From positions 124,001 to 188,000 of the forward strand of contig NZ_JAALCR010000006.1 of NCBI RefSeq assembly GCF_011065895.1: 64,000 nt of DNA, written 5' to 3'. Source of the DNA: Paludisphaera rhizosphaerae (lineage in GTDB: Bacteria > Planctomycetota > Planctomycetia > Isosphaerales > Isosphaeraceae). The position numbers were made by a program, and so were the translations under genes. Of this stretch, positions 9,104 through 16,808 are shown piece by piece. The notes beneath the pieces are model-generated. The model saw nothing but the letters and a program-made list of their open reading frames with translations, was not told the DNA's origin and ran no database searches. The first letter of the stretch is position 1. Every line of letters begins with the position of its first letter.

Positions 9104-10078
9104 ATGTTTCAGTGGATGTACAAGCACGCGCCCAACGGGTTTTGGTACAAGGTACGTCGGAGGTGGGACCTGTCCCGGCTCTGGCTACGCAACCGAAGGA
9201 CCGGAATCTCGATCATCGCGGCGTTCCTCTTGATCGCCGGCCTTTGGGCGACTTCCCTTTATCTCTCGTTCCTTTCGTCGACGCACAGCTGGCCCCAGAA
9301 GCTCGAAGGAATGGGCCAGGTCGGCGACTCCTTCGGCGCGGTCAACTCCCTCTTTACGGGACTGACGCTCTTCTTCCTGGTATTCACGATCCACCTCCAA
9401 CGCAAAGAGATCGTGGAGAACCGGAGGGCGCTGGCCGAGGCGAACCGCGATCAATACCTGGCTGCGAGACTAAATGCGTCTGCCGCCCTGCTTGAGGCTT
9501 ACGATCGCGATGGCAGTCGCTCAGCTTCCGAGGATGGGGTCTCGGGTCGCTACGCTAAGTGGGAGCGGGCCAGGCTTCGTCAGACGATCCGGTTGCTCGA
9601 GTGCGAGGCCAAGATCCACGTCTCGGGACGCTGGACGCAAGACCACGAAGTCGCATCGCTACTAATGCTTATTCGGGACATGTATCTTATGTGCTCGCAT
9701 GAACGCCATGAGATAATATCGGACTTGAAAAAGTCGCCTGGGCCGAAAGACGCGACCTCCCTGGGACTTCTGCGGGATCGGCTATTGAAGCTCTACAGAG
9801 AATGGTACAAAGCCGTCAACAACGAATTGCTTCTCTTGTCGCACCGGGACAGCATTCCTATGAGACAAACGGTCGTCCAGTTGATCGAGTATCAGAAGGA
9901 GTTCATCTCGGCCATAGAGGCCTTCGCTTCGCAGGCACCCTTGACGAGTCTGGAGGCCTTCGACGATGAGCCGGCCCATCGAGGCTTGAACAAGACCGTG
10001 AACGCGCTCCTGAGCGGGCCCTCATTTCTCCTGATCACCATGAGGGAGCGTGCGGAGGAAGCGATCAGGAACGGGTGA
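9104..10078 (+). CDS. putAbiC-like membrane protein, candidate phage-defence cargo gene
   Basis: The 324-residue product has two membrane segments (about residues 35-55 and 80-98). The segment between and after them ('GQVGDSFGAVNSLFTGLTLF', then 'TIHLQRKEIVENRRAL') matches the pattern of the putative phage abortive infection protein family (putAbiC-like). There it introduces a coiled coil and an alpha-helical cytoplasmic domain. The start at 9,104 is preceded by gaggggg and begins just before the first membrane segment; the longer open frame upstream crosses the att region and is not protein-like. The 3' half is visibly lower in GC than neighbouring genes, a sign of separate origin. It lies inside attL, so it travels with the prophage. 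Defence role is inference. Confidence 0.65.
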   Translation: MFQWMYKHAPNGFWYKVRRRWDLSRLWLRNRRTGISIIAAFLLIAGLWATSLYLSFLSSTHSWPQKLEGMGQVGDSFGAVNSLFTGLTLFFLVFTIHLQRKEIVENRRALAEANRDQYLAARLNASAALLEAYDRDGSRSASEDGVSGRYAKWERARLRQTIRLLECEAKIHVSGRWTQDHEVASLLMLIRDMYLMCSHERHEIISDLKKSPGPKDATSLGLLRDRLLKLYREWYKAVNNELLLLSHRDSIPMRQTVVQLIEYQKEFISAIEAFASQAPLTSLEAFDDEPAHRGLNKTVNALLSGPSFLLITMRERAEEAIRNG

Positions 10079-10217
10079 TATCGACCAAGGCCCCGCCGAG
10101 TAGGTCTTCTTCCTCTCATCGTGTGATATGAGCGAAGGATTGTCGCCGTTCAATACAAGGCATGGTTAGCGTCTCCATCCAAGAGTTGGACCATTTTCCC
10201 CCATAGAGGCTTCGCAG

Positions 10218-10844
10218 ATGACCCCCGAAGATCCCCAACAACACTCGCCTGTATTCACCGGCCGTCTCTCATATGGGCGCCGGTGGACAACCGTAGAAAC
10301 GAACGCAATCTTTGACCCGGCAAGCATTTGGGTGATGCAGAGCATCATCGTACCCGGCGAACAGACAAACGAAGGGGTCCTGATTGAATCGGTTACTCTT
10401 GTGTGGCGGGAGCTTGCTCGGCAACTGGCGGCCGACCCGTCGTTGGCTTTCCGAATTGATGCCCATGTTTGGGAAGGAATCGTGGCCGCAGCGTATAAGG
10501 CCGAGGGCTTCGACGAGGTGATCCTGACGCCAAGAAGCGGAGATTACGGCCGGGACGTCATCGCCATTAAAAAGGACTTCGGATCCATTCGTTTTATCGA
10601 TCAGGTGAAGCGTTACAATCCCGAGAAGGTCATAGTCACCGCCGACGATGTCAGAGCGCTCGTGGGAGTGTTGCTGTCGGACTCGAAGGCCACGAAGGCC
10701 TTTGTCACCACCACCTCGGATTTTGCTCCGGGGATTATGACAGATCCTTTCATCTCGCAGCACATACCTTATCGCCTGGTTCTGCAGAACGGTTCTGCGC
10801 TGCGCGAGCGAATCAATAGACTCGCGGTGAGCGAACAGGCTTAA
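10218..10844 (+). CDS. Mrr-like restriction endonuclease (PD-(D/E)xK) cargo protein
   Basis: The 208-residue product has a C-terminal Mrr-type nuclease fold from about residue 84. It opens with 'WEGIVAAAYKAEGFDEVILT' (E86), then catalytic Asp in 'SGDYGRDVIAI' (D113) and the Q-x-K motif in 'FIDQVKRY' (Q129, K131), followed by 'VTADDVRALVGVL' and 'TKAFVTTTSDFAPG'. Mrr-type enzymes cut modified or foreign DNA. The first 80 residues are not recognised and may sense a target. It follows the putAbiC-like gene after 139 bp on the same strand. It converges with the phage late operon, overlapping its last gene by 4 bp. Composition is lower in GC than the phage genes. Biological role as defence is inferred. 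Confidence 0.75.
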   Translation: MTPEDPQQHSPVFTGRLSYGRRWTTVETNAIFDPASIWVMQSIIVPGEQTNEGVLIESVTLVWRELARQLAADPSLAFRIDAHVWEGIVAAAYKAEGFDEVILTPRSGDYGRDVIAIKKDFGSIRFIDQVKRYNPEKVIVTADDVRALVGVLLSDSKATKAFVTTTSDFAPGIMTDPFISQHIPYRLVLQNGSALRERINRLAVSEQA

Positions 10845-11188
10845 CCGCCGACCTCCGCCTCCCCCCTCTCCAGACAGCCCAAGCACTCCCCGACCGTAAC
10901 GTCCATCCCGAACTTGTTGCACCGCACCATCGACGAGCAACCGCAAGCCGGGTCTCCTGTGCGGGCCCTGCAGGACTGGACCTCGAGGAGTTGGTCGAGG
11001 GTCGGAGGCGAGTCCTCGACGCGGGCCGGCGCGGGCTCAAGCGGAGCCGGAGGCGGGGCCGCGCCCGAGGCGTGGCGGATCCAGTTGACGTCGGACGACA
11101 GGCCGCGAGCCGCCATCGTGCAGGCGAAGGCCGTCCCGGGCCGCTCGCCCACACACTGACCAGCAATCGGGCAATGCTCGCATTTCAT
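10841..11188 (-). CDS. Cys-rich small phage protein, last gene of the late operon
   Basis: The 115-residue product has an N-terminal knot-like cluster ('MKCEHCPIAGQCVGERPG'), a Pro/Ala-rich linker, and a C-terminal cluster ('CGCSSMVRCNKFGMDVTVGE' followed by CLGCL). Ten cysteines suggest metal binding or disulfides. It follows the adjacent 312-residue structural-like protein with a 7-bp gap, so the two probably act together. A protein of similar cysteine layout occurs at 61,909-62,265. Function unknown. Confidence 0.7.
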   Translation of the reverse strand: MKCEHCPIAGQCVGERPGTAFACTMAARGLSSDVNWIRHASGAAPPPAPLEPAPARVEDSPPTLDQLLEVQSCRARTGDPACGCSSMVRCNKFGMDVTVGECLGCLERGEAEVGG

Positions 11189-11195
11189 CGCGTCG

Positions 11196-12134
11196 TCACC
11201 CCGAGATCGTTACGTCCATCGAGTAGGGGTTGCCGGTAAGCGGCGTCGGCGTCGGCGTGCAGACTCCGCCGGGAAGGGCGTCGGACGGCCCGAAGCCGGT
11301 CCCGCCGGCGAAGTGGAACGTCACGTTGAACGGCTCCAGCGAGTTGACCGTGAACCCGGTCGAGACGTCCGTTTTGAGGCCGGCTCCGCCCAGGCCGGTC
11401 CCCGAGCAGTTGCCCGGCACCCGCCAGTACCGGACCTTGTCCCGTGTGTAGTTGCCGGCGTACACGTCGGGCGGGCACGTCGCCCCGTTCCAGTAGCAGT
11501 AGCCGACGCACCAGTAGTAGCCCTGGGAGAGTTGCCAGCCGCCCGACGTCGACGACAGCGTGTACCATACGTAGATCGACCCGGTCCCGACCGTCTTCGG
11601 GCCGGCGATAGGAATGAACAGCCCGGTGTACGCGTCATAGCAGGTCATGCTCGCGACGCTGCTGCAGTCCGCCGCGTAGTTGTCGGCGTTGGGACGCAGC
11701 GAGCAGACGGTGAAGTCGCAGAGGGTCGACAGCGCGACCGACTGCGAGCCGCCGACGTCGGTCAGGGTCAGGCTTGTGGAGACCGGATAAGGCGTCGGCG
11801 TCGACGGCCCGAGCAGCGAACCGCAGCAGCGATAGCCGCTTGCGGCGAACAGTTGGACGCCTTGCGTGGTCGCCCCGGTGCAGCTTGAGAACGACCCAGA
11901 GGCCCCGTTGAACCTCCCGGATGGGTGGGTGACGGTATAGGTCCCCGAGGTCGCCCCATGGCCCAGCGTGACTTTCCCATCGGAGCCCGTCGTCCCGCTC
12001 GTGATGATGCCGCCGGTGCTGGTCATCGTGACCACGGCCCCGGGGAGCGGGTAATTGGAGCAACCAGTGATCGTCCACGTCCTCGAGCAGACGGGAGAGC
12101 ATCCGCAGCAGTCGCCCGGGACGAGACCGATCAT
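11196..12134 (-). CDS. Cys- and Gly/Ser/Thr-rich beta protein, probable tail-tip or receptor-binding protein
   Basis: The 312-residue product begins 'MIGLVPGDCCGCSPVCSRTW' and continues with Ser/Thr/Gly-rich, beta-prone sequence. It includes a carboxypeptidase-regulatory-like stretch ('PGAVVTMTSTGGIITSGTTG'), many scattered cysteines, and aromatic-rich segments ('GYYWCVGYCYWNGATCPPD'). It has no signal peptide. Its place at the distal end of the tail operon, after the tape measure and two tail proteins, suggests an exposed adhesin or tail-tip component. This is inference from position and composition. Confidence 0.65.
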   Translation of the reverse strand: MIGLVPGDCCGCSPVCSRTWTITGCSNYPLPGAVVTMTSTGGIITSGTTGSDGKVTLGHGATSGTYTVTHPSGRFNGASGSFSSCTGATTQGVQLFAASGYRCCGSLLGPSTPTPYPVSTSLTLTDVGGSQSVALSTLCDFTVCSLRPNADNYAADCSSVASMTCYDAYTGLFIPIAGPKTVGTGSIYVWYTLSSTSGGWQLSQGYYWCVGYCYWNGATCPPDVYAGNYTRDKVRYWRVPGNCSGTGLGGAGLKTDVSTGFTVNSLEPFNVTFHFAGGTGFGPSDALPGGVCTPTPTPLTGNPYSMDVTISG

Positions 12135-12144
12135 TGATACGACC

Positions 12145-12519
12145 TCATGAGCATGAGATGATGTTCAGCCACCACTGCCCGCAGATCCAGGCGAGGTTCA
12201 CGGCTCTGCCAACTGGTATCGAGGACGCAAGGGTCTTGTCGTTCCAGACTTCGACAGGGTCGGTTTCGAGAGTCCACACCCCAGCGATCAAATAGGCGAT
12301 CTTGGCCCGGCCGCTCGATGAAGGGCTTGCAAAGCTACCCGTTGGAATGGCCGTCGTCACCTGGGCCCGCACGATTGACGGAGTCCAGCCGGCCCCTCGA
12401 CCCAGCGCAGAGTCGCCGGGGGGGCCCTTGCCGTCGAACCGGTCGACCAGCCGCTTGAGCTTGCGGGCCGACCCCTTGGTAAGGTTGACCGGCGTCGAAT
12501 CGTCGTCCTTGGCCATCAC
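12145..12519 (-). CDS. Small phage tail-region protein, unknown function
   Basis: The 124-residue product starts MMAKDDDSTPVNLTKG with a basic, helical opening, then a hydrophobic beta-like C-terminal half ending 'CGQWWLNIISCS'. It overlaps the end of the upstream tail gene by 4 bp, which indicates translational coupling. It probably belongs to the tail-tip assembly. No family is recognised. Confidence 0.65.
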   Translation of the reverse strand: MMAKDDDSTPVNLTKGSARKLKRLVDRFDGKGPPGDSALGRGAGWTPSIVRAQVTTAIPTGSFASPSSSGRAKIAYLIAGVWTLETDPVEVWNDKTLASSIPVGRAVNLAWICGQWWLNIISCS

Positions 12520-13472
12520 GGGGTCCCCGCGCTGAAGAGGTCCGAGGGGAAGTCGAGGACGGAGAAATCGGCCTCAGGGTAGACGTCGAAGGACTTGTAT
12601 ACGGGATCGGCACCGACGGCTAACTTAGCGCCGGAGCCGTCGAGCGGAACCGGCGAGGAAACCGGGGCTCCCGTCTTATCGAGGATCTGCTTGTTGGGAT
12701 TGCTCCCGTCCAACTCGCGGAACCCGCAGTCGAGGAGCCGAAGCGTCCAGCCAGGGAGCACGGTCACGTCGTCGCCGCCGTCGACAATGACGATCGGCTT
12801 TCGGATCGCGAAGACGTACGACGTATCCCACGCCCAGGAACTGGTGTCGGAGTTCCAGGTCCGGTCCGCCGTGATCGACCGGCAGAGCACGGAGCCCGCA
12901 GGCCACCCCAACCACTCGGCGTCGTTGACGTGCCACTCGAGGGCCTCGGCGATCGAGTCGTCGAAGGTCTTCTGGAGCCGGCCGATCTCGTACACGCGGA
13001 CGGATGCCGGGATCGTCGGCGAGTCCTCGAAGGGATCGTCGGCGGAGTTGAGGACGGGATCCCCGTTACGATCATAGGCGACGGCGACCTCTTGCTCCTC
13101 GCCTCGGTTACGGAGAGAAGGGGGCTCGGCGAACGGGTCGCGGACGCCGGTGTCGGGGTCGACCGCTTCCTGGTTGCTCGAATAGCGGCCGAATCGGATC
13201 GTGGCCTTATACGTCCGCCCGTCCTCGGCCGTCGGCTGGACGTCGACGGCGAGGAGCTTGGCCCGGACGTCGGTCTCGAGGGCCGTCCCGGTGAGCGGGT
13301 AGCGGTAGGTCGCATTCCAGGCCAGGCCGGTCGCCTGCATGATCGCGAGCGGGCCCGGAGGCGGGTCGTCGACCTCAGCCTCGACCTGAACCTCGACCGT
13401 GTAGCTGAACCCGTCCTGCAGCGTCCAGCCGCCGGATGCGCCTCCGTAGATATCGGCAATCGTCAATGCCAC
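12516..13472 (-). CDS. Phage tail or baseplate-hub-like protein
   Basis: The 318-residue product is beta-rich and acidic ('MALTIADIYGGASGGWTLQD'). It lies directly after the tape measure gene, where distal tail or hub proteins are encoded in siphoviruses. No enzymatic motif is seen. The assignment rests on gene order. Confidence 0.6.
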   Translation of the reverse strand: MALTIADIYGGASGGWTLQDGFSYTVEVQVEAEVDDPPPGPLAIMQATGLAWNATYRYPLTGTALETDVRAKLLAVDVQPTAEDGRTYKATIRFGRYSSNQEAVDPDTGVRDPFAEPPSLRNRGEEQEVAVAYDRNGDPVLNSADDPFEDSPTIPASVRVYEIGRLQKTFDDSIAEALEWHVNDAEWLGWPAGSVLCRSITADRTWNSDTSSWAWDTSYVFAIRKPIVIVDGGDDVTVLPGWTLRLLDCGFRELDGSNPNKQILDKTGAPVSSPVPLDGSGAKLAVGADPVYKSFDVYPEADFSVLDFPSDLFSAGTP

Positions 13473-13484
13473 GGCTCAGCCTCC

Positions 13485-15275
13485 TTACAGGTTGACGACC
13501 TCGACGACTACCGCCGCCGACTGCTTGGTCAGCCACTCGCCGAATTTCCGGCCGAGGTCGACCTGCGCCGCGACCATCTTGCCCGTGTTGTCCGCCGTGG
13601 CCTTGGCCGCTTTGGCCGAGTCGTCCTTGCCGACCCCGTACCGCGACTTGAGGACTATATCGGCCGCCTCCTTGGAGCCCGCGGCGTAGGCGCCGGCGAA
13701 CCGGTCGCGGTCCTCCTTGGGCTTGTCCTCGACGGCCTTCTCCGCGGCCTTCTCGGCCGTCTTCTGCTCTTGCTGCCGTTGCGGTCCGGCGACCGCGAGG
13801 GGGGCCGTCCGCTGGGCCTCGAGCTTGGCTTTGGCCTCCTCGATCTCCTTGCGGGCTCTGGCCAGGTAGCCCTCCTCAGCCTTCCCGGAGGGCGAGAACA
13901 TCGCGCTGAAAGCCTCCTGGGCCTTGGCCGCCGAACCCTTGGAGATCTGCTCGGCCTGCGAGGCGAACTCTCGGAGGTTGCCCGCGGCGGTCCTGGCCCA
14001 CTGGCCGGCTCCAATCCGAGCCATCGCCTCGAGGACCGAGGCCAGCCCTGAGGCGACCTTGCCAACCCCCGACTGGATATAGCTGAACACCTCGAGGGCC
14101 GCCCCCTTGAGCGCGTACCAGGACTTGGTGACCAGGCCGACGGCTCCATTCCAGGCCGACGTCGCGACCCCGGCGACGTCGAGGCCGCCGAGGGCCTCGG
14201 CCATCGTCGACGAGATCCAGGTCGTGAGATCCTGCCAGGCCAGCGAGCCCGCCAGGAGGGCCGTGTTGACGGCCTGCAGGCCCAGGCCAAGGGCCGGAGC
14301 GACCGTCGAGCCGAGCGTCTCCCACAAGGTCTCGAGCCGCCCCCAGAGTTCGGCCATCTGGGCCGCGGTCCCGGTCGACTCCCGGTTGAGGGCCCCGGAA
14401 TCTTTGGCCAGACCCTTTTGGATCAACGACATTCGCGCCTGGACCTTGGCCGCGTTGTCGAGGGCCTCGCCCTGCTTGACCAGGCCCAGCGTGAGAGCCT
14501 CGTTTTCGACGGACGCCTCGTCGATCAGGATGCCCCACTCCTTGAGGGGCTCGGCCTCGCCGGAGAGGCCGCTGCGGATCTTTTGCAAGGCCTGGTCCAG
14601 GGGGACGTCGCGGAACGCCGCGGCGTCGGCCGCCAACTGTGAGAGGCTGGTCGAGAGGGTCGCCGCGTCGGTCTGAGCGTAGCCCATACCCTGCAACATT
14701 CCGCCGAGGGCCGAGGCCCCGTCCAGAAACTCCTTGCGTGAGACTCCGAAGGCCTTATTCATATTTTCGGCCGTCGCAATCACTCCCGCGCCCGACTCGC
14801 CGAAGACCTGGTTGGTCTTGTTGTAGGTCTCCGTCAGGTGCGCGGCCTCGCCGGCCGCCTTGACGCCGAGAATGCCCCCGGCGACGACGGCCGCCGCCCC
14901 GACCTTGGCCAGCGACGAACCGACCGAAACGAGCGAGGTCTGGAGCTTGGAGGCGCCGACTTTCGCCACCCCCCATCCGATCCGGGCCAGCCCGCCCCCG
15001 GCCTGTCCCGCGCCGGAGCCGACCCTGGTCAACTGGATCGCGAGGGGGCCGAGGTTGCCCGTCCCTCCCTTGAAGGAGTCCCGAAGCAGGTATCCCATCG
15101 ACTCGCCGGCGTCGGCGACCTTGGCCAACCCCTTCGCGATCGAGCGAGAGCCCGCGCCGAAGTCCTTGGAGACCGCCGACGACCAGGACTGGACCATTGT
15201 CGAGGCCTTGGCCAGGCCCTTGGCCAACTCGCCTGTGGAGGCTTTGAGATTGATAGCGATCGATCCGATCAGCAT
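13485..15275 (-). CDS. Tail tape measure protein (short)
   Basis: The 596-residue product is Ala/Gly/Lys-rich and helical. It has a hydrophobic middle segment ('AAAVVAGGILGVKAAGEAAH'), followed by the conserved tape-measure block 'TYNKTNQVFGESGAGVIATA', 'GMGYAQTDAATLSTSLSQLA' and 'LQKIRSGLSGEAEPLKEWGI'. It sets tail length and is ejected with the DNA. At about 600 residues it predicts a tail of around 90 nm by the usual 1.5 angstrom per residue rule (inference). The C-terminal third is Lys/Glu-rich coiled coil. It follows the gp10-like gene after 4 bp. Confidence 0.9.
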   Translation of the reverse strand: MLIGSIAINLKASTGELAKGLAKASTMVQSWSSAVSKDFGAGSRSIAKGLAKVADAGESMGYLLRDSFKGGTGNLGPLAIQLTRVGSGAGQAGGGLARIGWGVAKVGASKLQTSLVSVGSSLAKVGAAAVVAGGILGVKAAGEAAHLTETYNKTNQVFGESGAGVIATAENMNKAFGVSRKEFLDGASALGGMLQGMGYAQTDAATLSTSLSQLAADAAAFRDVPLDQALQKIRSGLSGEAEPLKEWGILIDEASVENEALTLGLVKQGEALDNAAKVQARMSLIQKGLAKDSGALNRESTGTAAQMAELWGRLETLWETLGSTVAPALGLGLQAVNTALLAGSLAWQDLTTWISSTMAEALGGLDVAGVATSAWNGAVGLVTKSWYALKGAALEVFSYIQSGVGKVASGLASVLEAMARIGAGQWARTAAGNLREFASQAEQISKGSAAKAQEAFSAMFSPSGKAEEGYLARARKEIEEAKAKLEAQRTAPLAVAGPQRQQEQKTAEKAAEKAVEDKPKEDRDRFAGAYAAGSKEAADIVLKSRYGVGKDDSAKAAKATADNTGKMVAAQVDLGRKFGEWLTKQSAAVVVEVVNL

Positions 15276-15279
15276 CTGA

Positions 15280-15711
15280 TCACTCCTTGCCCAGGAGGCG
15301 GACCTGGTGCATGACCCCGGCGAGGATCAGCCGCTGGGCGATCTCTCGAGCTTTCGGGCCCTGGGCCGCGTAGGCCGGTGCCATGAACGGGTGACCGACG
15401 TGCGTCGAGTCGCCCAACTCGACGCGCGGCGCGTACCAGGCGCCCCCCTCGGCGGAGTCCTTGTCGACGCGCACGTCGAGCCCTACGACGCCCTTGCGCC
15501 TCACCTTGGGTTTGACCGCTCGCAGCTTGATCGACCGCTTGAGGGCCCCGGATTCCACGGGGGCGTTGGCCTTGGCCGCGGCGAGGACCGGCTTGAGGGC
15601 TTGGCGGATCGCCTGGCGGACGACTTTCTTGCCGATCGCCGGCTCCAGTTGCCGGAGCCGCCGGTCGATTTCCTCGATCCCCGTGACAATCGTCGCCTTG
15701 GACTTGGCCAT
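15280..15711 (-). CDS. HK97 gp10-like tail completion / morphogenesis protein
   Basis: The 143-residue product has the gp10 family layout. A helical N-terminus ('GIEEIDRRLRQLEPAIGKKV') is followed by 'ALKPVLAAAKANAPVESGAL' and 'GGAWYAPRVELGDSTHVGHP'. Such proteins act at the head-tail joint. Here the gene lies between the tail chaperone and tape measure genes rather than upstream of the tail tube gene. Confidence 0.8.
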   Translation of the reverse strand: MAKSKATIVTGIEEIDRRLRQLEPAIGKKVVRQAIRQALKPVLAAAKANAPVESGALKRSIKLRAVKPKVRRKGVVGLDVRVDKDSAEGGAWYAPRVELGDSTHVGHPFMAPAYAAQGPKAREIAQRLILAGVMHQVRLLGKE

Positions 15712-15714
15712 CGG

Positions 15715-16050
15715 TCAGACCCTCCGATCCGAGACCCGGCCGCCCATCAGCCGAGCGAGGTAGTCGACCCCGTCCTCGGCGGAGAGGGGAGGTCCGACCG
15801 GCTTGGGTTGGGGCTTGGCCGGTCGCAAAATGAAGTCCTCGAGGGCGAGCTTGCGCTTGCCGTCGGAGTGGACCAGGGCCGTGATCCAGGATAGGTGGCC
15901 GAACAGCAGTTGCAGGTCGGGCAGGCCCTCGGCCTGGTGGTACTTGCACCAGGTCCGCCATTCATCGGCGGGCATCTGATCCAACTCCCACAGGCACTTG
16001 CCGAGGGCCAGGCCGAGGCGACATTTGAGCACCTCCTCGGCCGTCAGGCT
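15715..16050 (-). CDS. Tail assembly chaperone, frameshift (T) part
   Basis: This frame carries 'EEVLKCRLGLALGKCLWELD' and 'MPADEWRTWCKYHQAEGLPD', typical of the downstream part of tail chaperones (the lambda GT type). It is in the -1 frame relative to the upstream G gene. It is open back into the A8 run at 16,050-16,057, so it is probably made as a fusion of about 221 residues by -1 frameshifting. An independent GTG at 16,032 exists but is less likely. Confidence 0.8.
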   Translation of the reverse strand, partial: SLTAEEVLKCRLGLALGKCLWELDQMPADEWRTWCKYHQAEGLPDLQLLFGHLSWITALVHSDGKRKLALEDFILRPAKPQPKPVGPPLSAEDGVDYLARLMGGRVSDRRV

Positions 16051-16379
16051 TTTTTTTCGAGCGCCTCGACCTCGTCCTTGGTGAGGCGGTTGACCCGGGC
16101 CACGGCCTCCTGGACGCGCTGTAAGAACACGACGTCAAGCTCCTTGAGCTTGTCGAGGTCGGCGAGACCGAAAGCCAGCTTGCCGTTCTCGTCGCAGACC
16201 CCGGCGACGGCGAACCGCGCCAGGAAGTCCTCGAGGGCCGGCTTGTCGGCCATCCAAGCCTCGAAACGACCCAACTCGCCGGCGCTCATGGCGCGAACGT
16301 GGAGCGGACCGAAATCCTCGATCTCGACCCGCTCGACCTTGGGCTTGGGGCCCGCCAGGAAGGATTCGCGAATGCTCAT
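16044..16379 (-). CDS. Tail assembly chaperone (G-type)
   Basis: The 111-residue product begins MSIRESFLAGPKPKVERVEI and contains 'MSAGELGRFEAWMADKPALE', characteristic of tail assembly chaperones. It coats the tape measure protein during tail assembly. It lies directly downstream of the tail tube gene (2-bp gap) and ends two codons after an A8 slippery run, the usual layout of the frameshifting G/GT pair. Confidence 0.85.
   Translation of the reverse strand: MSIRESFLAGPKPKVERVEIEDFGPLHVRAMSAGELGRFEAWMADKPALEDFLARFAVAGVCDENGKLAFGLADLDKLKELDVVFLQRVQEAVARVNRLTKDEVEALEKKA
16050..16057 (-). promoter_or_regulatory. A8 slippery site for programmed -1 frameshift
   Basis: On the coding strand the run reads gaa aaa aaa gcc tga. 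A slip of one base back at a_aaa_aaa takes ribosomes into the T frame, with stop-free continuation. The zero-frame stop follows one codon after the run. Confidence 0.8.
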
Positions 16380-16381
16380 GA

Positions 16382-16807
16382 TTAGCTCCCGCTGACGGTC
16401 GTGATCACCACGGCGCCCGTGCATTTGATCGTGACGGAGACCTCGGTCACGTCCTCGACGCCGCCCGCCGACGGCGAAAAATCGGTCAAAAAGCCGTCGA
16501 CCGTGAACAGGGTCGCCGGAGTCGTCGGAAAGCTGACCTGCCAGGACTTGACCACGGGGGCGTCGGCCAGGCCGGCGAGGTAGACCTGGTTCGCGTCGGC
16601 CGGATCCATCTGGATCGTGGCCGAGATCTCGCCGCCGTCGGGGATTCCGGGGCGGTAGGTCTTGCGGGTGCTCGAGAGATTCGTGGTCTCGATCGAGCCG
16701 ACCGACGAGGACGGGCCGTCGATCGAGGTGATCTGGCCGAGAGCGGTGTAAGTGCCCGCCACCTTGGCCACAGAGAGCGTGGTCCCCTGTCCAATGTAGA
16801 TCGACAT
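16382..16807 (-). CDS. Major tail tube protein
   Basis: The 141-residue product starts 'MSIYIGQGTTLSVAKVAGTY' and has 'IETTNLSSTRKTYRPGIPDG' and 'GEISATIQMDPADANQVYLA', a typical tail tube fold signature of siphoviruses. It polymerises into the tail tube. It lies between the tail completion and chaperone genes as expected. The ATG is 1 bp past the upstream stop. Confidence 0.85.
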   Translation of the reverse strand: MSIYIGQGTTLSVAKVAGTYTALGQITSIDGPSSSVGSIETTNLSSTRKTYRPGIPDGGEISATIQMDPADANQVYLAGLADAPVVKSWQVSFPTTPATLFTVDGFLTDFSPSAGGVEDVTEVSVTIKCTGAVVITTVSGS

Positions 16808-16808
16808 T

